Source of the DNA: DTPU01 sp963827855
Lineage (GTDB): Bacteria; Planctomycetota; Phycisphaerae; Sedimentisphaerales; Anaerobacaceae
Assembly: GCA_963827855.1 (NCBI GenBank)
Contig: CAWHBY010000002.1
Location: 3,410,001 to 3,474,000, forward strand
Length of the DNA stretch: 64,000 bases
Direction of reading: 5' to 3'
How positions within the stretch are numbered: the first letter of the stretch is position 1; every line of letters begins with the position of its first letter. Positions 9,149 to 18,714 of the stretch are shown here, one piece after another. The notes below the pieces were generated by a model. The model saw only the letters and a list, made by a program, of their open reading frames with translations. It did not search any database and was not told the DNA's origin. The translations under genes and the position numbers were made by a program.

Positions 9149-11797
9149 TCACCACCGCGATGCGTCTACGAGGACGCCGTGTTCATCGCGATAGCCCGTT
9201 GCCCGGTTCGAATAGGAATCGGCGGCCTGGCGGTTCTTCTGCTGCAGTGCGACGCCCCTCAGGTAATCCGCAGCTAGGCGGCTGGCCTCCAGCCTCCCGC
9301 TGAATCCATCCAGCCTGGTGTAGGCATCCCTGTGGCCGTCGAAGTCGCTGAGCAGATCCTCACAGAAGGCCTTGATCTGGGGCCGCAGATCCACGAAGCG
9401 GTCCGCATAGTAGACCATCTGCATCGGGACTGCACAGGGCCGAAGCCTGTAGGCGGCGATCGCGTAGGCCAGGCCCTTGGACTTGGCGTCAAGGCCGGCG
9501 CCATAGGCGAGCAGGTGATAGGCCAGATTCAGGTCCTTGGCGAACTCGTCCGGATACACGGTCTGGACTGTGCTGATCCCCTCAAAGAGCCGGCGGCCTT
9601 GTGGGGTGTTGATGTCCACGTACATCTTCTGATAGCTGTCCTGGTAGACTCTCGCCCATTCGGGGTTGGACTCCAGGCCGGGCCCCAGCTTGTTGGTGGT
9701 CTGGTAGACGTCCAGCTCCCGGCTTGGCCCCAGGACCACCCATACCCCGTGGCTCCGCAACCGTTGGCTCACCCACCGCCCGATCTCGGGGTAGTTGAAG
9801 TCCGATGCGGCCAGGGGCCTTCCCTCGGCCTCTGCTCGCTGGACGGCCTTGCTGACGGGTTGACCTCCCGCCCAGATCCAACTCCATTCTTGAAACGTGC
9901 GGGTGTTGTAGGCCGCCTGGGCGCGGCCGTCCATGAACAACTGCAAGGGCGTCTTTCCTGTGTTGGGATCAGGGTCCTGGCCCCAGGCGACGAACCCTCC
10001 CTCGGTCCAGAAGTTCATCATGTTGCCTGAGAGGTGATTGTCCCGGATGAATTGGCAGGCCTCGAACGGCTTCAGGAATGAGGCCGTCATCCTCATGAAG
10101 ACCGAGCTGCGGACCGGGTCCAGCGGCCAGGGGTCCAGGTACACGGACTTGATCCTCAACCCAGCCCACGTCCCGAATCCCAGGACAAGGCACGCCAACA
10201 GGAGGTCTGTGGCCCCTACGACGGGGTTGACCAGGGATCTGAGGCCCGACTTCGGCCGGACGAGGTCCTCTGCCGGCAGGCCGGCGAGGCGGAAGATCAC
10301 GGCCAGAGGCAGCATCAGGGAGGCAAGGACCACGCCGGCCACGACCAGACCGACGTTGGGTTCTGCCAGACCGCCTGTACCCGGGATGGCCAGGAAGAGC
10401 CATTGGCGCAGGGCCAGATACCCGGTCCCCAGGACCAACAGGAGTCCGGCCAGTCCGATGGCGGCAGTCTCCCCAGAGGCACTGGCGACGACCTCCGCTG
10501 CCAGGGGCCGCTGCCTGCGGATACCAGCCGCCACCAGGAGGGCGCGGGTGGTCTGATGGATCACCAGGGCGATGACAGGGCAGGCCACGAAGGCCGCAAT
10601 CGGGATGAATCGCCTGGAGCGATAGGCCATGTAGATCGTCAGACCGGCGATCACCCACAGGGCCAGGTCCATCTGCGGCCATGGGCTGGCCTCCGGATCT
10701 CGCTTCTTCCTGCGGGACTTGGCCCCTGCCGGGTCTGCCGGACGGCTCGTGACGATGCGGGTCACGATCCACATCACCGCTGCGCTACAGGCCAGGACCA
10801 ACATCACCAGGAAGGGAACGCCCGTACCCACGCCGTTGGACCACTCAAAGGCCGGATGCCACTCCTGGACGTTGCGCCACTGCTCCGCGTGTTTGCTGAC
10901 GCTGATCTCGAAGGTGTGGGTCAGATTGGTCAGGTGGTAGGGGTTGAACAGCACGCTGGCCACAAAGGCCGTCACATAGGCTGCCGCGGTGTGCAGCAGA
11001 CCCCTCCAGCCGATGGAGACTAGGCTCTTCTTGAAGAGGATGCTGAGCAGGTGCAGTCCCATGAAGGGGACCAGCATGATGAAGAGGTAGATATACCCGC
11101 CGTGGACATTGGCCCAGAAGACCGCGAGCGGCACGAGCATCCAGATGAACCGGATGTTCCTGACCGTGGCCAAGACGAGGATGAGGATGAAGACGGCGAC
11201 CAACAGGTTCGAGAATCCGGCAGGTCTTATATCCAGAAACGACCTCCCCACGAATAGGGCGAAACTCGCGGAGGCCGCAGACAGTAGGGGAGGGACGCCC
11301 AGGAGCCGCCCAGTGGTGTACATGCACGCGGCGGCCAGCAGATAGATCGTGATCTTCCAGATCACCAGGGCATCGAAGTAGGGCTGCTGCTGCGACCCCA
11401 GGGTCGTGGTCAGCCAGTAGAAGATCACGTGGGTCATCCAGTTCTGGTTGATCCATCCGGTGGGGTGCCACTTTCTGACTGTCTCAAGGCCGACCTTGTC
11501 GCAGATCCACTGCGCCCAGCCTGGCCAGGTCTGTACCTCCGCCTGGCTGGGGCCTGGCGCGTGGGAGTTGGCGCTGAAGGGCTCCACCGTGTTGACGCCG
11601 TGGTTGATGAAGTGGCGGCCGCAGGCCATGGCCACCCAGGTGTCGCCTGCAGCCACCATCCGCGTACAGGCGTGGAAAGCAAAGACCAGCATGGCCAGCC
11701 ACGCCACGGCCAATGTCCCGATCTTGAGCCAACGCGGACTCTCCATAGTGAGAAAGGTACCAGGTCTCCGGTCGCAAGGCAAGCCGCTGGTGCACAC
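9149..11797 (-). CDS. Polytopic membrane protein with GT-C-like fold and soluble C-terminal domain (882 aa)
   Basis: The first ~520 residues hold roughly ten hydrophobic segments (for example ILILVLATV, IYLFIMLVPF, IGLAGLLLVLG). Features typical of a large uncharacterised GT-C-like family are visible: an early loop with GDTWVAMACGRHFINHG, then WMTHVIFYWL and DIRPAGFSNLL. GT-C enzymes transfer sugars from lipid-linked donors, but no activity can be assigned here. The last ~300 residues are soluble and lack recognised motifs. Start: GTG 11797 has GGAGG 8 bases upstream; ATG 11746 would give a shorter protein beginning MESPRWLKIG and is an alternative. It follows the PEP-synthase-like gene by about 170 bases and may be the last gene of a minus-strand operon. 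Confidence 0.75.
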   Translation of the reverse strand: MCTSGLPCDRRPGTFLTMESPRWLKIGTLAVAWLAMLVFAFHACTRMVAAGDTWVAMACGRHFINHGVNTVEPFSANSHAPGPSQAEVQTWPGWAQWICDKVGLETVRKWHPTGWINQNWMTHVIFYWLTTTLGSQQQPYFDALVIWKITIYLLAAACMYTTGRLLGVPPLLSAASASFALFVGRSFLDIRPAGFSNLLVAVFILILVLATVRNIRFIWMLVPLAVFWANVHGGYIYLFIMLVPFMGLHLLSILFKKSLVSIGWRGLLHTAAAYVTAFVASVLFNPYHLTNLTHTFEISVSKHAEQWRNVQEWHPAFEWSNGVGTGVPFLVMLVLACSAAVMWIVTRIVTSRPADPAGAKSRRKKRDPEASPWPQMDLALWVIAGLTIYMAYRSRRFIPIAAFVACPVIALVIHQTTRALLVAAGIRRQRPLAAEVVASASGETAAIGLAGLLLVLGTGYLALRQWLFLAIPGTGGLAEPNVGLVVAGVVLASLMLPLAVIFRLAGLPAEDLVRPKSGLRSLVNPVVGATDLLLACLVLGFGTWAGLRIKSVYLDPWPLDPVRSSVFMRMTASFLKPFEACQFIRDNHLSGNMMNFWTEGGFVAWGQDPDPNTGKTPLQLFMDGRAQAAYNTRTFQEWSWIWAGGQPVSKAVQRAEAEGRPLAASDFNYPEIGRWVSQRLRSHGVWVVLGPSRELDVYQTTNKLGPGLESNPEWARVYQDSYQKMYVDINTPQGRRLFEGISTVQTVYPDEFAKDLNLAYHLLAYGAGLDAKSKGLAYAIAAYRLRPCAVPMQMVYYADRFVDLRPQIKAFCEDLLSDFDGHRDAYTRLDGFSGRLEASRLAADYLRGVALQQKNRQAADSYSNRATGYRDEHGVLVDASRW

Positions 11798-11963
11798 CGG
11801 AGGTCCCTCCCGTCATCTGCCTCCCGCAAGAGGGTCCTGGATCTGCTGCTGCCTCCCAGGGGTTCCCAGCACGGCGCGGTAGTTGAACCGATCGTTGGGT
11901 GCCGCATCACATGCTCGGAAGGGCAGGCGTACGGGCCTTCGTGATCCTGAGAAGGGCCAGCGA

Positions 11964-13457
11964 TCAGTCCACTGCGTCGAAGCCGTAGGTCTGGATGGTC
12001 GATTGGCCGTCTGCCTCGTGGTCGATGATGAGATGGATGAACCGGATGTTCTTGTTTCCCAATTCATCGAGGGTCACGGCAGAGAGCCCTGACTCGATGC
12101 GGGGCTCGAACAGGAAGTGCTCGATGAGATTGTGGTGCTCCGGCCTGTAGGTCTGGGACCAGTAGCCCTTCAGCACGATCGGTTCTGAGGTCAGTCCCGC
12201 GATGAGGGTCTGTCGCCATCGCTTCAATGGGGCCGTGGTGCCCACCCAGGCGGCGTATCCCGCAGGGGCCGGGGGGGAGTAGAAGGACGTCTGGATCGAG
12301 ACCCCACGGTCCGTCAGTGTCCTGTCCTGGAGGAGGTCGTTGGGATCGGCCGCCTCGCAGGGGCACAGATACACGCGGCTCTTTGTGGACCACCCCAGGC
12401 TCCGGGATCCACGATCTTGCGACCAGGCCGTGACGGCGTTGGCGTAGTTGACATCGAGGGCTAGGACCCTGGCCGGTGTGTAGGCCTGGATGCCGAGGTC
12501 CTCCAAGATGAAGATGGGGTTTTCGGCTGAGGACACGGCAGCGCGAATGCCCTTGGTCAGCAGCCGATAGGTGCGGGGATTGGCCAGATCGCCCCATCGC
12601 CAGGTGTCACTGGCGGTGGTTCCATCAAAGCCGTGGTCAGCCAGCAGGTCCATCCTGTCGGTCAGGGTACGGACGCGGTCTCCGTCCAGGATCTCGACAC
12701 TCACCGGGCCGTAGAGTCCCCCGCGAAGGCCGCCCGCGTCCAGGGTCATGTTCCGGGTCTCGAGATGCCAGCGGGACTTGAGGCGGTGTTGCGCAAAGAC
12801 ATCGATCGTGTCCTGCAGGAGCTCGCATTCGCCCGTGAAGATTTCGAAGTCCATAGGCGAATTGACCAGCACGGGCGTGACGTCCGGCGATGCGTTGGGC
12901 TCAGGGACCTGGCGGACCTGCTTGATCACCATCCCGCCGGATGGCAGGGTCTTGTCGCCGGGCGCGACCTTCTTGTACTCCATGTCCAGGGTATAGGAGG
13001 TCTTGCCCGTAATGCGGCCGAAGCCGTCGCTGACCTGGACGAGGAGAGTGCCGAGATCCCTGTAGTCCTTGGGGAACGCCATGACGGTCCCGCCCAGCGG
13101 GACAAGGCTGGAGGTCCGCCGGATGTCCGTTGGAACCGGCTGCCTGAGCGTGCCGCTGGCCAGTACGTCGAGGAGGACCTCTTCGGGTATGGAGCCATCC
13201 ACAGGGTTGGTCACCGAGACGGACCCTGACTGCGTGACGAGGTGGATGCATCGGTGGCCATCGGCCTCGTTCGTGTCGAGCGTGGCCACTCCATTGGCCA
13301 GTTCGATCTCGTCCGGGAAGGACGGATGGACCAGCACCGCCATGCCGACCTGGGCCTCGTTGACGTCCCGGTGCAGCCGCTCCAGAAAGGCGTTGTCATC
13401 ATAGAAGCTCGAGAAGGTCCGGCGGATGGCGCAGCGCCCCCCGTTCGGAGAACTCAT
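11964..13457 (-). CDS. C-terminal part of secreted PEP-synthase-like ATP-grasp protein (after frameshift)
   Basis: This frame continues the protein started at 15528: the upstream part ends in a shifted tail just where this frame supplies RRTFSSFYDDNAFLERLHRD. That is the expected continuation of a PEP/pyruvate-binding (PPDK-N type) ATP-grasp domain, followed by MAVLVHPSFPDEIELANG. The rest (~400 residues) is mixed alpha/beta with no motif I can name. The ATG at 13457 in this frame lies inside the upstream gene and is probably not a real start; the two pieces most likely form one protein of about 1180 residues. The break is at a run of six C on the plus strand, 13437-13442. Confidence 0.65.
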   Translation of the reverse strand: MSSPNGGRCAIRRTFSSFYDDNAFLERLHRDVNEAQVGMAVLVHPSFPDEIELANGVATLDTNEADGHRCIHLVTQSGSVSVTNPVDGSIPEEVLLDVLASGTLRQPVPTDIRRTSSLVPLGGTVMAFPKDYRDLGTLLVQVSDGFGRITGKTSYTLDMEYKKVAPGDKTLPSGGMVIKQVRQVPEPNASPDVTPVLVNSPMDFEIFTGECELLQDTIDVFAQHRLKSRWHLETRNMTLDAGGLRGGLYGPVSVEILDGDRVRTLTDRMDLLADHGFDGTTASDTWRWGDLANPRTYRLLTKGIRAAVSSAENPIFILEDLGIQAYTPARVLALDVNYANAVTAWSQDRGSRSLGWSTKSRVYLCPCEAADPNDLLQDRTLTDRGVSIQTSFYSPPAPAGYAAWVGTTAPLKRWRQTLIAGLTSEPIVLKGYWSQTYRPEHHNLIEHFLFEPRIESGLSAVTLDELGNKNIRFIHLIIDHEADGQSTIQTYGFDAVD

Positions 13458-15528
13458 TGCAGTCGCACCGGCTGGGCCCTCCGGCATCGCCGTCGAAGTC
13501 GTCGCCAGGGCAGCCGCTGAAGCTCTCGTATAGCCCTGCGCCCGTGTAGTCTGCGCTGTCCTCGACGTTGGTGGAACTGCGGAACCGCAGCCGGACGTTC
13601 GGATCAAAGCCGTAGACGGGATCCGTCACCAGGGACATGACAGCGGTCTCCAGGTCGGGTCTGAACCGCGTGACCTGAGTGCTGGTGAACAGGCTGCGGA
13701 CCACAGCCAGGTCTTTCGACAAGGCCAGGATATCGGCAGGGGGATACGTGCGGTATGGGGACAGACGGCGGCCGATTTCCTCCCGAAGCATGCCTCCCTT
13801 CAGGTCTACCGGGATCTGCCACCGCGTAGGATCGTTCACGTCGTCGGTCAGATACAGGCCGTTGAGGATCACCGTCTGGTCGGAGCCATTGTACAACTCG
13901 ATCCAGTCGGGATGCCGACGCGGATCACAAGGGTCAGCGAGGGTCGTCTTGTTGTCGGCCATGCATTCGTTGATCACCAGGCCGTGACCGCCTGCAGGAC
14001 AGCGCTGCGAGTTGCTCCGACCAGGGGTCGGGTGCGGGAAGGACTGCCAGACCAGCCCCCCGTCGGTCGATCGGCCGTAGGAGACATCAGCTTCCTGAGG
14101 CCCGACGTGCACTACGTCGATGGCCGTCTTCCCGTCGCTGTCGAACAGGGCGACGGAATCCCCCCCCGCGCTGAGCTTGAAGCCCGCGTGGCTGGGGCCT
14201 TCGTCCTCATGCCCATCGGCCCAGATCAGGAAGAAGCCCCCTGGCTTGATCTCCAGACGCGGCGATGCAGCCGGACTCTGATCCAGGAAGGCATTCCACA
14301 GATCGAAGGTCAGGGCAAGGGCCTTGGGGCTGTGGGTTGGGACTGCCGCCCGCACAATGCCGAAGCCCGCGGCCTTGCCGCCCACATACTTGGCATCCGA
14401 AGGGGTCAGACCCTCGGTGGTCACGCCATAGGCTCCAAACGACGCCATAGGCGTGATGTGGAGGGGCTCCAGCTTCTTGAGCTTGAGGATGTCCGCTGCG
14501 AAGGCGTCGTCGAGCAGGCCCTCGGTGTCCATCAGGCGGGTCTCGCAGGTCCCCGAGACATTCTCATACGCGGTGAGGATGATCCGGCGTCCCACGAGGC
14601 TGCGGGCGAAATCCGCGTCTCGCTGCACGGCCAGGTACGCGAACGGGCTCGAGTAGGTTCTGGACAGGATGGCTACGTGCGAGTTGGGCGTGGAGGGGGC
14701 CAGAGACAGGACGCCTGCCACCCACGGGATCTCCGCCGGCACGCCGTCGGTCAGCAGAATGTCGCCAAGACCCAGTTCGCCGGCCTGGTAGGCGGTGTTG
14801 ATGCGGTCCGCGGTGAAGAACTTCAGTCTTCCCAGTGCCCATCCCTGCGAGTAGCAGGCGTTGCCCTTCGCCCACCGGGTCATAGAGCCCACGGCGATCC
14901 CCTGGGACTCAAACCATGCCCGATCCGCCTGGGCCGCGGCCTGTTGCTCGAAGGTGGGGAAGAACAGGGCCTGCACGCCGGGTGGCGACATCACTGACGC
15001 CCTGACCCGGCCGAAGAAGTCGCGTATTTCCTGGCGATTGTACCGGACAAGCTGGATGCCATATTCGTTCACGTCCGCCACGGGAGGCGTCCCATGGGTC
15101 GGGGGCAGGAGGATCGTCCCGAGGACAGCCGCGGGGTGAGGGGCGGTCACTGCGGCCTCGTAGAACTGCTGACCCGACATTCCGATGAACGGAGCCAGGC
15201 ACTGGGAGGCGAAGTCGTAGTGCAGTTTGTACTTCCTGCTGTTTTGGAAGTAGACGATGTGGGGGTCGTAGGGTTCCATCAGGATCGTGAATTTGATCCA
15301 CGTCGATCCTGCCGATGCGAACGAACAGAAGGCGTCGTTCTGAAAGGAAATCTGATTCTTCCAGTAAGGAGACGGGGTGATGGGGGGAGTCTCCGCCAGA
15401 CAGACTCCCGTCCACGACCAGAGGAATCCGATCCACACCGCGATCTGGCCGCTTCTGCCCGCGGCCCTGGCCTGGCGATGCCGCTGCTGGGGGGCTGCAC
15501 TTTTGGCTGTCTCTACAGAGCACGCCAT
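13399..15528 (-). CDS. Secreted PEP-synthase-like protein: phosphohistidine-type domain, permuted lamin-tail domain, start of ATP-grasp
   Basis: A signal peptide (IAVWIGFLWSWTGVCLA) is followed by an unknown domain. Residues ~240-320 resemble the PEP-utilising mobile domain: GDILLTDGVP, then NSHVAILSR with the candidate phosphohistidine His284. The PEP/pyruvate-binding ATP-grasp domain begins at VGGKAAGFG (~382) and resumes at RFRSSTNVEDSADYTGAGLY (~648). Between them is a lamin-tail-like domain whose halves are in reversed order: the usual second half (GGFFLIWADG, FKLSAGGDSVALFD, PTPGRSN; ~424-507) precedes the usual first half (VINECMADN, PDWIELYN, YLTDD; ~518-575). The start is 3 bases after the leucine-rich-repeat gene's stop, implying coupling. 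The frame ends in a shifted tail after FSERG. Confidence 0.7.
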   Translation of the reverse strand: MACSVETAKSAAPQQRHRQARAAGRSGQIAVWIGFLWSWTGVCLAETPPITPSPYWKNQISFQNDAFCSFASAGSTWIKFTILMEPYDPHIVYFQNSRKYKLHYDFASQCLAPFIGMSGQQFYEAAVTAPHPAAVLGTILLPPTHGTPPVADVNEYGIQLVRYNRQEIRDFFGRVRASVMSPPGVQALFFPTFEQQAAAQADRAWFESQGIAVGSMTRWAKGNACYSQGWALGRLKFFTADRINTAYQAGELGLGDILLTDGVPAEIPWVAGVLSLAPSTPNSHVAILSRTYSSPFAYLAVQRDADFARSLVGRRIILTAYENVSGTCETRLMDTEGLLDDAFAADILKLKKLEPLHITPMASFGAYGVTTEGLTPSDAKYVGGKAAGFGIVRAAVPTHSPKALALTFDLWNAFLDQSPAASPRLEIKPGGFFLIWADGHEDEGPSHAGFKLSAGGDSVALFDSDGKTAIDVVHVGPQEADVSYGRSTDGGLVWQSFPHPTPGRSNSQRCPAGGHGLVINECMADNKTTLADPCDPRRHPDWIELYNGSDQTVILNGLYLTDDVNDPTRWQIPVDLKGGMLREEIGRRLSPYRTYPPADILALSKDLAVVRSLFTSTQVTRFRPDLETAVMSLVTDPVYGFDPNVRLRFRSSTNVEDSADYTGAGLYESFSGCPGDDFDGDAGGPSRCDCNEFSERGALRHPPDLLELL

Positions 15529-15531
15529 AGG

Positions 15532-18500
15532 TCATCGGTATCCAGTATCCGGTAGACTGAAGTCTCCGGCGTCCAGGCCGTGGCTGGGCGTGGACGTCTG
15601 GACCCAGTAGGTACAGATCGTGCCAGCAGTGGCCGTGAGGTCATCGAATCCGGCCTCCGTCTGCCAGGGGCTGATGGGGGTCTTGGCGTCACTGCCTGGG
15701 ACGCCACGGTAGACCCGGTAGTACGTGGTGTAGAGGGGGCCATTGCAGACCGGCTTCCAGGAGATCTTGACCCTGTCTGCGGCAGTGCCGTCCGAGGCCG
15801 AGACTCCGGCACACGGCGCAGCGCTCGGCGTATACATCAGAGTGACGCCGGGATTGTTGTCCAGGATCTCCCACAGGTCGCTGCAGAAGGCCGTCTCATT
15901 CAGTGGATCTGCCCGTACATCCAGGGTAGCCATCTTCTTCAGGCTCAGAAGGGGGGCCAGGTCGCTGACGGGATTGTCGAACAGGCTCAGTATCCGCAGA
16001 TCCGCAAGTCCGACCAGGCCGGCCAGCTCGCTGACTCTGTTGTTGTTCAAGGTCAGTTCCTGGAGATCCATCAGCCCGGCCAGGGGGGCCAGGTCGCTGA
16101 TGCGGTTCTCCCGCAGGTAGAGCCTGCGAAGGTCCTTCAATCCGGCCAGGGGGGAGAGGTCATCGAGATAGTTGTGGTGGAGATCCAGGTGCTGCAGATG
16201 GATCAACCCGGCCAGGGGGGACAGATCAGTCACATTGTTTTCGTGGAGGTTGAGGGTGGTCAATCTCGTCAGTCCGGCGAGAGGCGTGGTGTCTCTGATC
16301 TGGTTATTGAAGAGCGACAGAGTCTCAAGATTGACGGCGAACTGCAGTCCCGTCAGATCGGCAATTCCCGTATCGCCTGTGAACTGGCCGTCGGCGGTGA
16401 GGTGAGTCAGGCCCAGCATGTCGGTCGGCGTGGGGTCAAATACACCCAATGTCTCTTCCACGGCCGCCTTGAGCAGGGCGTCTCCAAAGACCACGGGACT
16501 CTCCACCGCGAAGGATTGGCTGGCCTGCGCGGTGCCTCCATAGGCCCCCAGATCGCCCCGCCCCCCATTGGGCGCCGGTTCCTGGCCGGGCGGGCTGGAG
16601 GGGTCTCCCGAGTCGATGCAGAGGCTCGTGACCTGGTCCCGGACCCATGCCTGGCGCCGGGGATCCCAGCGCCCGGCCTGGGACTGGAGATGATAGTCTC
16701 CCTCGACCCAGACCGCACGGGCGTCTGAGGCGGGAAGGACCCGAAGGGGGTCCTGCGGATCCGTCCATACGCCTCTCCGGCTGAACAAGGGATCGCAGTG
16801 GAGGTTGCCGACACCGGCCCAGGTCCCCGCAATGTCGCTATAGGTGATGACAGGGGCCTCCGCGTCCTGCAGCCAGATCTCGGCGGGGTCGTTCGCCCAC
16901 ACGATACACTCGGTCAGGGTCACGGGGCTGTGGCTGAGGAATAGACCGCCGCCCGGGTTGTCCGCAATCGTGCAGTGAAGCAAGAGGGCGCGGCTGTTCT
17001 CACAGTAGACCGCGGCCCCGTCGCGGCCCGTCGACCGATTCCCGACGATCAGGCAGTACGCCAGCGTGGGGCTGCTGTCGGTACAGGACACCGCTGCGGC
17101 CCCCCGCGCTCCGGTGATGAGCAATCCCTCCAGCACGCATTCCCTCGGTTCCCCCCGCGCGAACCGCACCGCCGGGCCCTGGCCCCCTGCATCTATGGCC
17201 GGATACTCGGCCATCGACTCCCGGCGGGTGACGCGGATCCGCTTTCCGAGCAGATCGAGGGTCTCCCGATAGGTCCCTGATTCCACGACCACCGACGCCC
17301 CGTCTGCCGCCACTTCGATGGCCTCTTGAATGGAGTCAAGTGGATGATCCATGGTCCCATTCTCCCGGGGATCGCCGACTCCAGGATCGCCCGGCTCGGG
17401 ATCTCCAGGGGCGTCGTCGTCCACGTGCAGCGTGTCAAGTCGGCTCACAAAGCAGGCGGTGACGCCGTAGTTGCCATCCACGGTGACGGTGGTCTCGGCG
17501 CTGCAGGCGTCTGCCACCTTGCCGGCCTCGACCGCGGTACCCTTCCAGCAGGAGAAGCGGTAGAGGTTCGAATCCGCCGGCTCTGCCTTGACCTCCACGG
17601 TCTGTCGCCACACATACGTGGAAGCGCCTGGTTGAGGTGCCAAGATCCTGCCGCCGGTCGTGCAGGACACGGTCAGCCCGAAGGCCAACCAGCCTGCATC
17701 TGGAGCACTGAAGGCGCCACCCTCACCTTCCCGGCTGGGCGTGGACGTCTGGACCCAGTAGGTACACATCGTGCCTGCAGTGGCCGTGAGGTCATCGAAT
17801 CCGACCTCCGTCTGCCAGGGGCTGACGGGGGTCCTGGCGTCACTGCCTGGGACGCCACGGTAGACCCGGTAGTACGTGGTGTAGAGGGGGCCATTGCAGA
17901 CCGGCTTCCAGGAGATCTTGACCCTGTCTGCGGCAGTGCCGTCCGAGGCCGAGACTCCGGCACACGGCGCAGCGTTCGGCGTATACATCAGAGTGACGCC
18001 GGGATTGTTGTCCAGGATCTCCCACAGGGTGCTGCAGAAGGCCGTCTCATTCAGTGGGTCTGCCCGTACATCCAAGGTAGCCATCTTCTTCAGGCTCAGA
18101 AGGGGGGCCAGGTCGCTGACGGGATTGTCGAACAGGCTCAGGATCTGGAGGTCCACGAGTCCGGCCAGGGGTGAGAGGTCGCTGACTCTGTCGTCATTGA
18201 GGGTCAGTTCTTGCAGACCCGTCAGCCCGGCCAGGGCTGAGAGGTCGCTGATGCGGTTCTCCCGCAGGTAGAGCCTGCGAAGGTCCTTCAATCCGGCCAG
18301 GGGGGAGAGGTCATCGAGATAGTTGTGGTGGAGGTCCAGGTGCTGCAGATGGATCAACCCGGCCAGGGGGGATAGATCAGTCAGATTGTTTTCGTGGAGG
18401 TTGAGGGTGGTCAATCTCGTCAGTCCAGCGAGAGGCGTGGTGTCTCTGATCTGGTTATTGAAGAGCGACAGAGTCTCAAGATTGACGGCGAACTGCAGTC

Positions 18501-18714
18501 CCGTCAGATCGGCAATTCCCATACCGCCTGTGAACTGGCCGTTGGCGATGAGGTGGGTCAGGCCCAGCATATCGGTCGGCGTGGGGTCCAATATACCCAG
18601 CGTCTCCTCCACGGCCGCCTTCAATGCGGGGTCCCTGAAATGCACGGGATCCCCGGCGTGGACAAGCCCTGCGGCCGCCAAGACCAAGGCCGAGATCGCG
18701 GTCCCGACTCTCAT
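15532..18714 (-). CDS. Secreted leucine-rich-repeat / beta-helix protein with internal duplication (1060 aa)
   Basis: ATG 18714 is preceded by AGAGG at a 6-base spacing and gives a signal peptide (MRVGTAISALVLAAAGLVHA); the longer frame from 18885 does not. Domains: an internalin-like LRR block of 22-residue units (LSPLAGLIHLQHLDLHHNYL type), a fibronectin-III-like segment (YTTYYRVYRGVPG), a cysteine-containing beta segment, a right-handed parallel beta-helix (DSIQEAIEVAADG through NGGRGDLGAYGG), then a second LRR plus fibronectin-III block nearly identical to the first. No sortase motif, PEP-CTERM or transmembrane anchor is visible at the C terminus. Likely a binding or adhesion protein outside the cytoplasm. 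First gene of the minus-strand group. Confidence 0.85.
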   Translation of the reverse strand: MRVGTAISALVLAAAGLVHAGDPVHFRDPALKAAVEETLGILDPTPTDMLGLTHLIANGQFTGGMGIADLTGLQFAVNLETLSLFNNQIRDTTPLAGLTRLTTLNLHENNLTDLSPLAGLIHLQHLDLHHNYLDDLSPLAGLKDLRRLYLRENRISDLSALAGLTGLQELTLNDDRVSDLSPLAGLVDLQILSLFDNPVSDLAPLLSLKKMATLDVRADPLNETAFCSTLWEILDNNPGVTLMYTPNAAPCAGVSASDGTAADRVKISWKPVCNGPLYTTYYRVYRGVPGSDARTPVSPWQTEVGFDDLTATAGTMCTYWVQTSTPSREGEGGAFSAPDAGWLAFGLTVSCTTGGRILAPQPGASTYVWRQTVEVKAEPADSNLYRFSCWKGTAVEAGKVADACSAETTVTVDGNYGVTACFVSRLDTLHVDDDAPGDPEPGDPGVGDPRENGTMDHPLDSIQEAIEVAADGASVVVESGTYRETLDLLGKRIRVTRRESMAEYPAIDAGGQGPAVRFARGEPRECVLEGLLITGARGAAAVSCTDSSPTLAYCLIVGNRSTGRDGAAVYCENSRALLLHCTIADNPGGGLFLSHSPVTLTECIVWANDPAEIWLQDAEAPVITYSDIAGTWAGVGNLHCDPLFSRRGVWTDPQDPLRVLPASDARAVWVEGDYHLQSQAGRWDPRRQAWVRDQVTSLCIDSGDPSSPPGQEPAPNGGRGDLGAYGGTAQASQSFAVESPVVFGDALLKAAVEETLGVFDPTPTDMLGLTHLTADGQFTGDTGIADLTGLQFAVNLETLSLFNNQIRDTTPLAGLTRLTTLNLHENNVTDLSPLAGLIHLQHLDLHHNYLDDLSPLAGLKDLRRLYLRENRISDLAPLAGLMDLQELTLNNNRVSELAGLVGLADLRILSLFDNPVSDLAPLLSLKKMATLDVRADPLNETAFCSDLWEILDNNPGVTLMYTPSAAPCAGVSASDGTAADRVKISWKPVCNGPLYTTYYRVYRGVPGSDAKTPISPWQTEAGFDDLTATAGTICTYWVQTSTPSHGLDAGDFSLPDTGYR
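15582..16497. repeat. Internal direct repeat, copy A (encodes second LRR-FnIII block)
   Basis: This segment matches 17733-18648 at a constant offset of 2151 bases (717 codons), with scattered substitutions and no visible frame-disturbing gap. The two copies encode the two LRR-FnIII blocks of one protein. The level of nucleotide identity suggests recent duplication or ongoing gene conversion. Confidence 0.85.
17733..18648. repeat. Internal direct repeat, copy B (encodes first LRR-FnIII block)
   Basis: Partner of 15582-16497. Differences are concentrated in the middle LRR units (about 18140-18240, against 15990-16090), where several residues change. The flanks, including the CSTLWEILDNNPG region, are almost unchanged. 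Confidence 0.85.
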
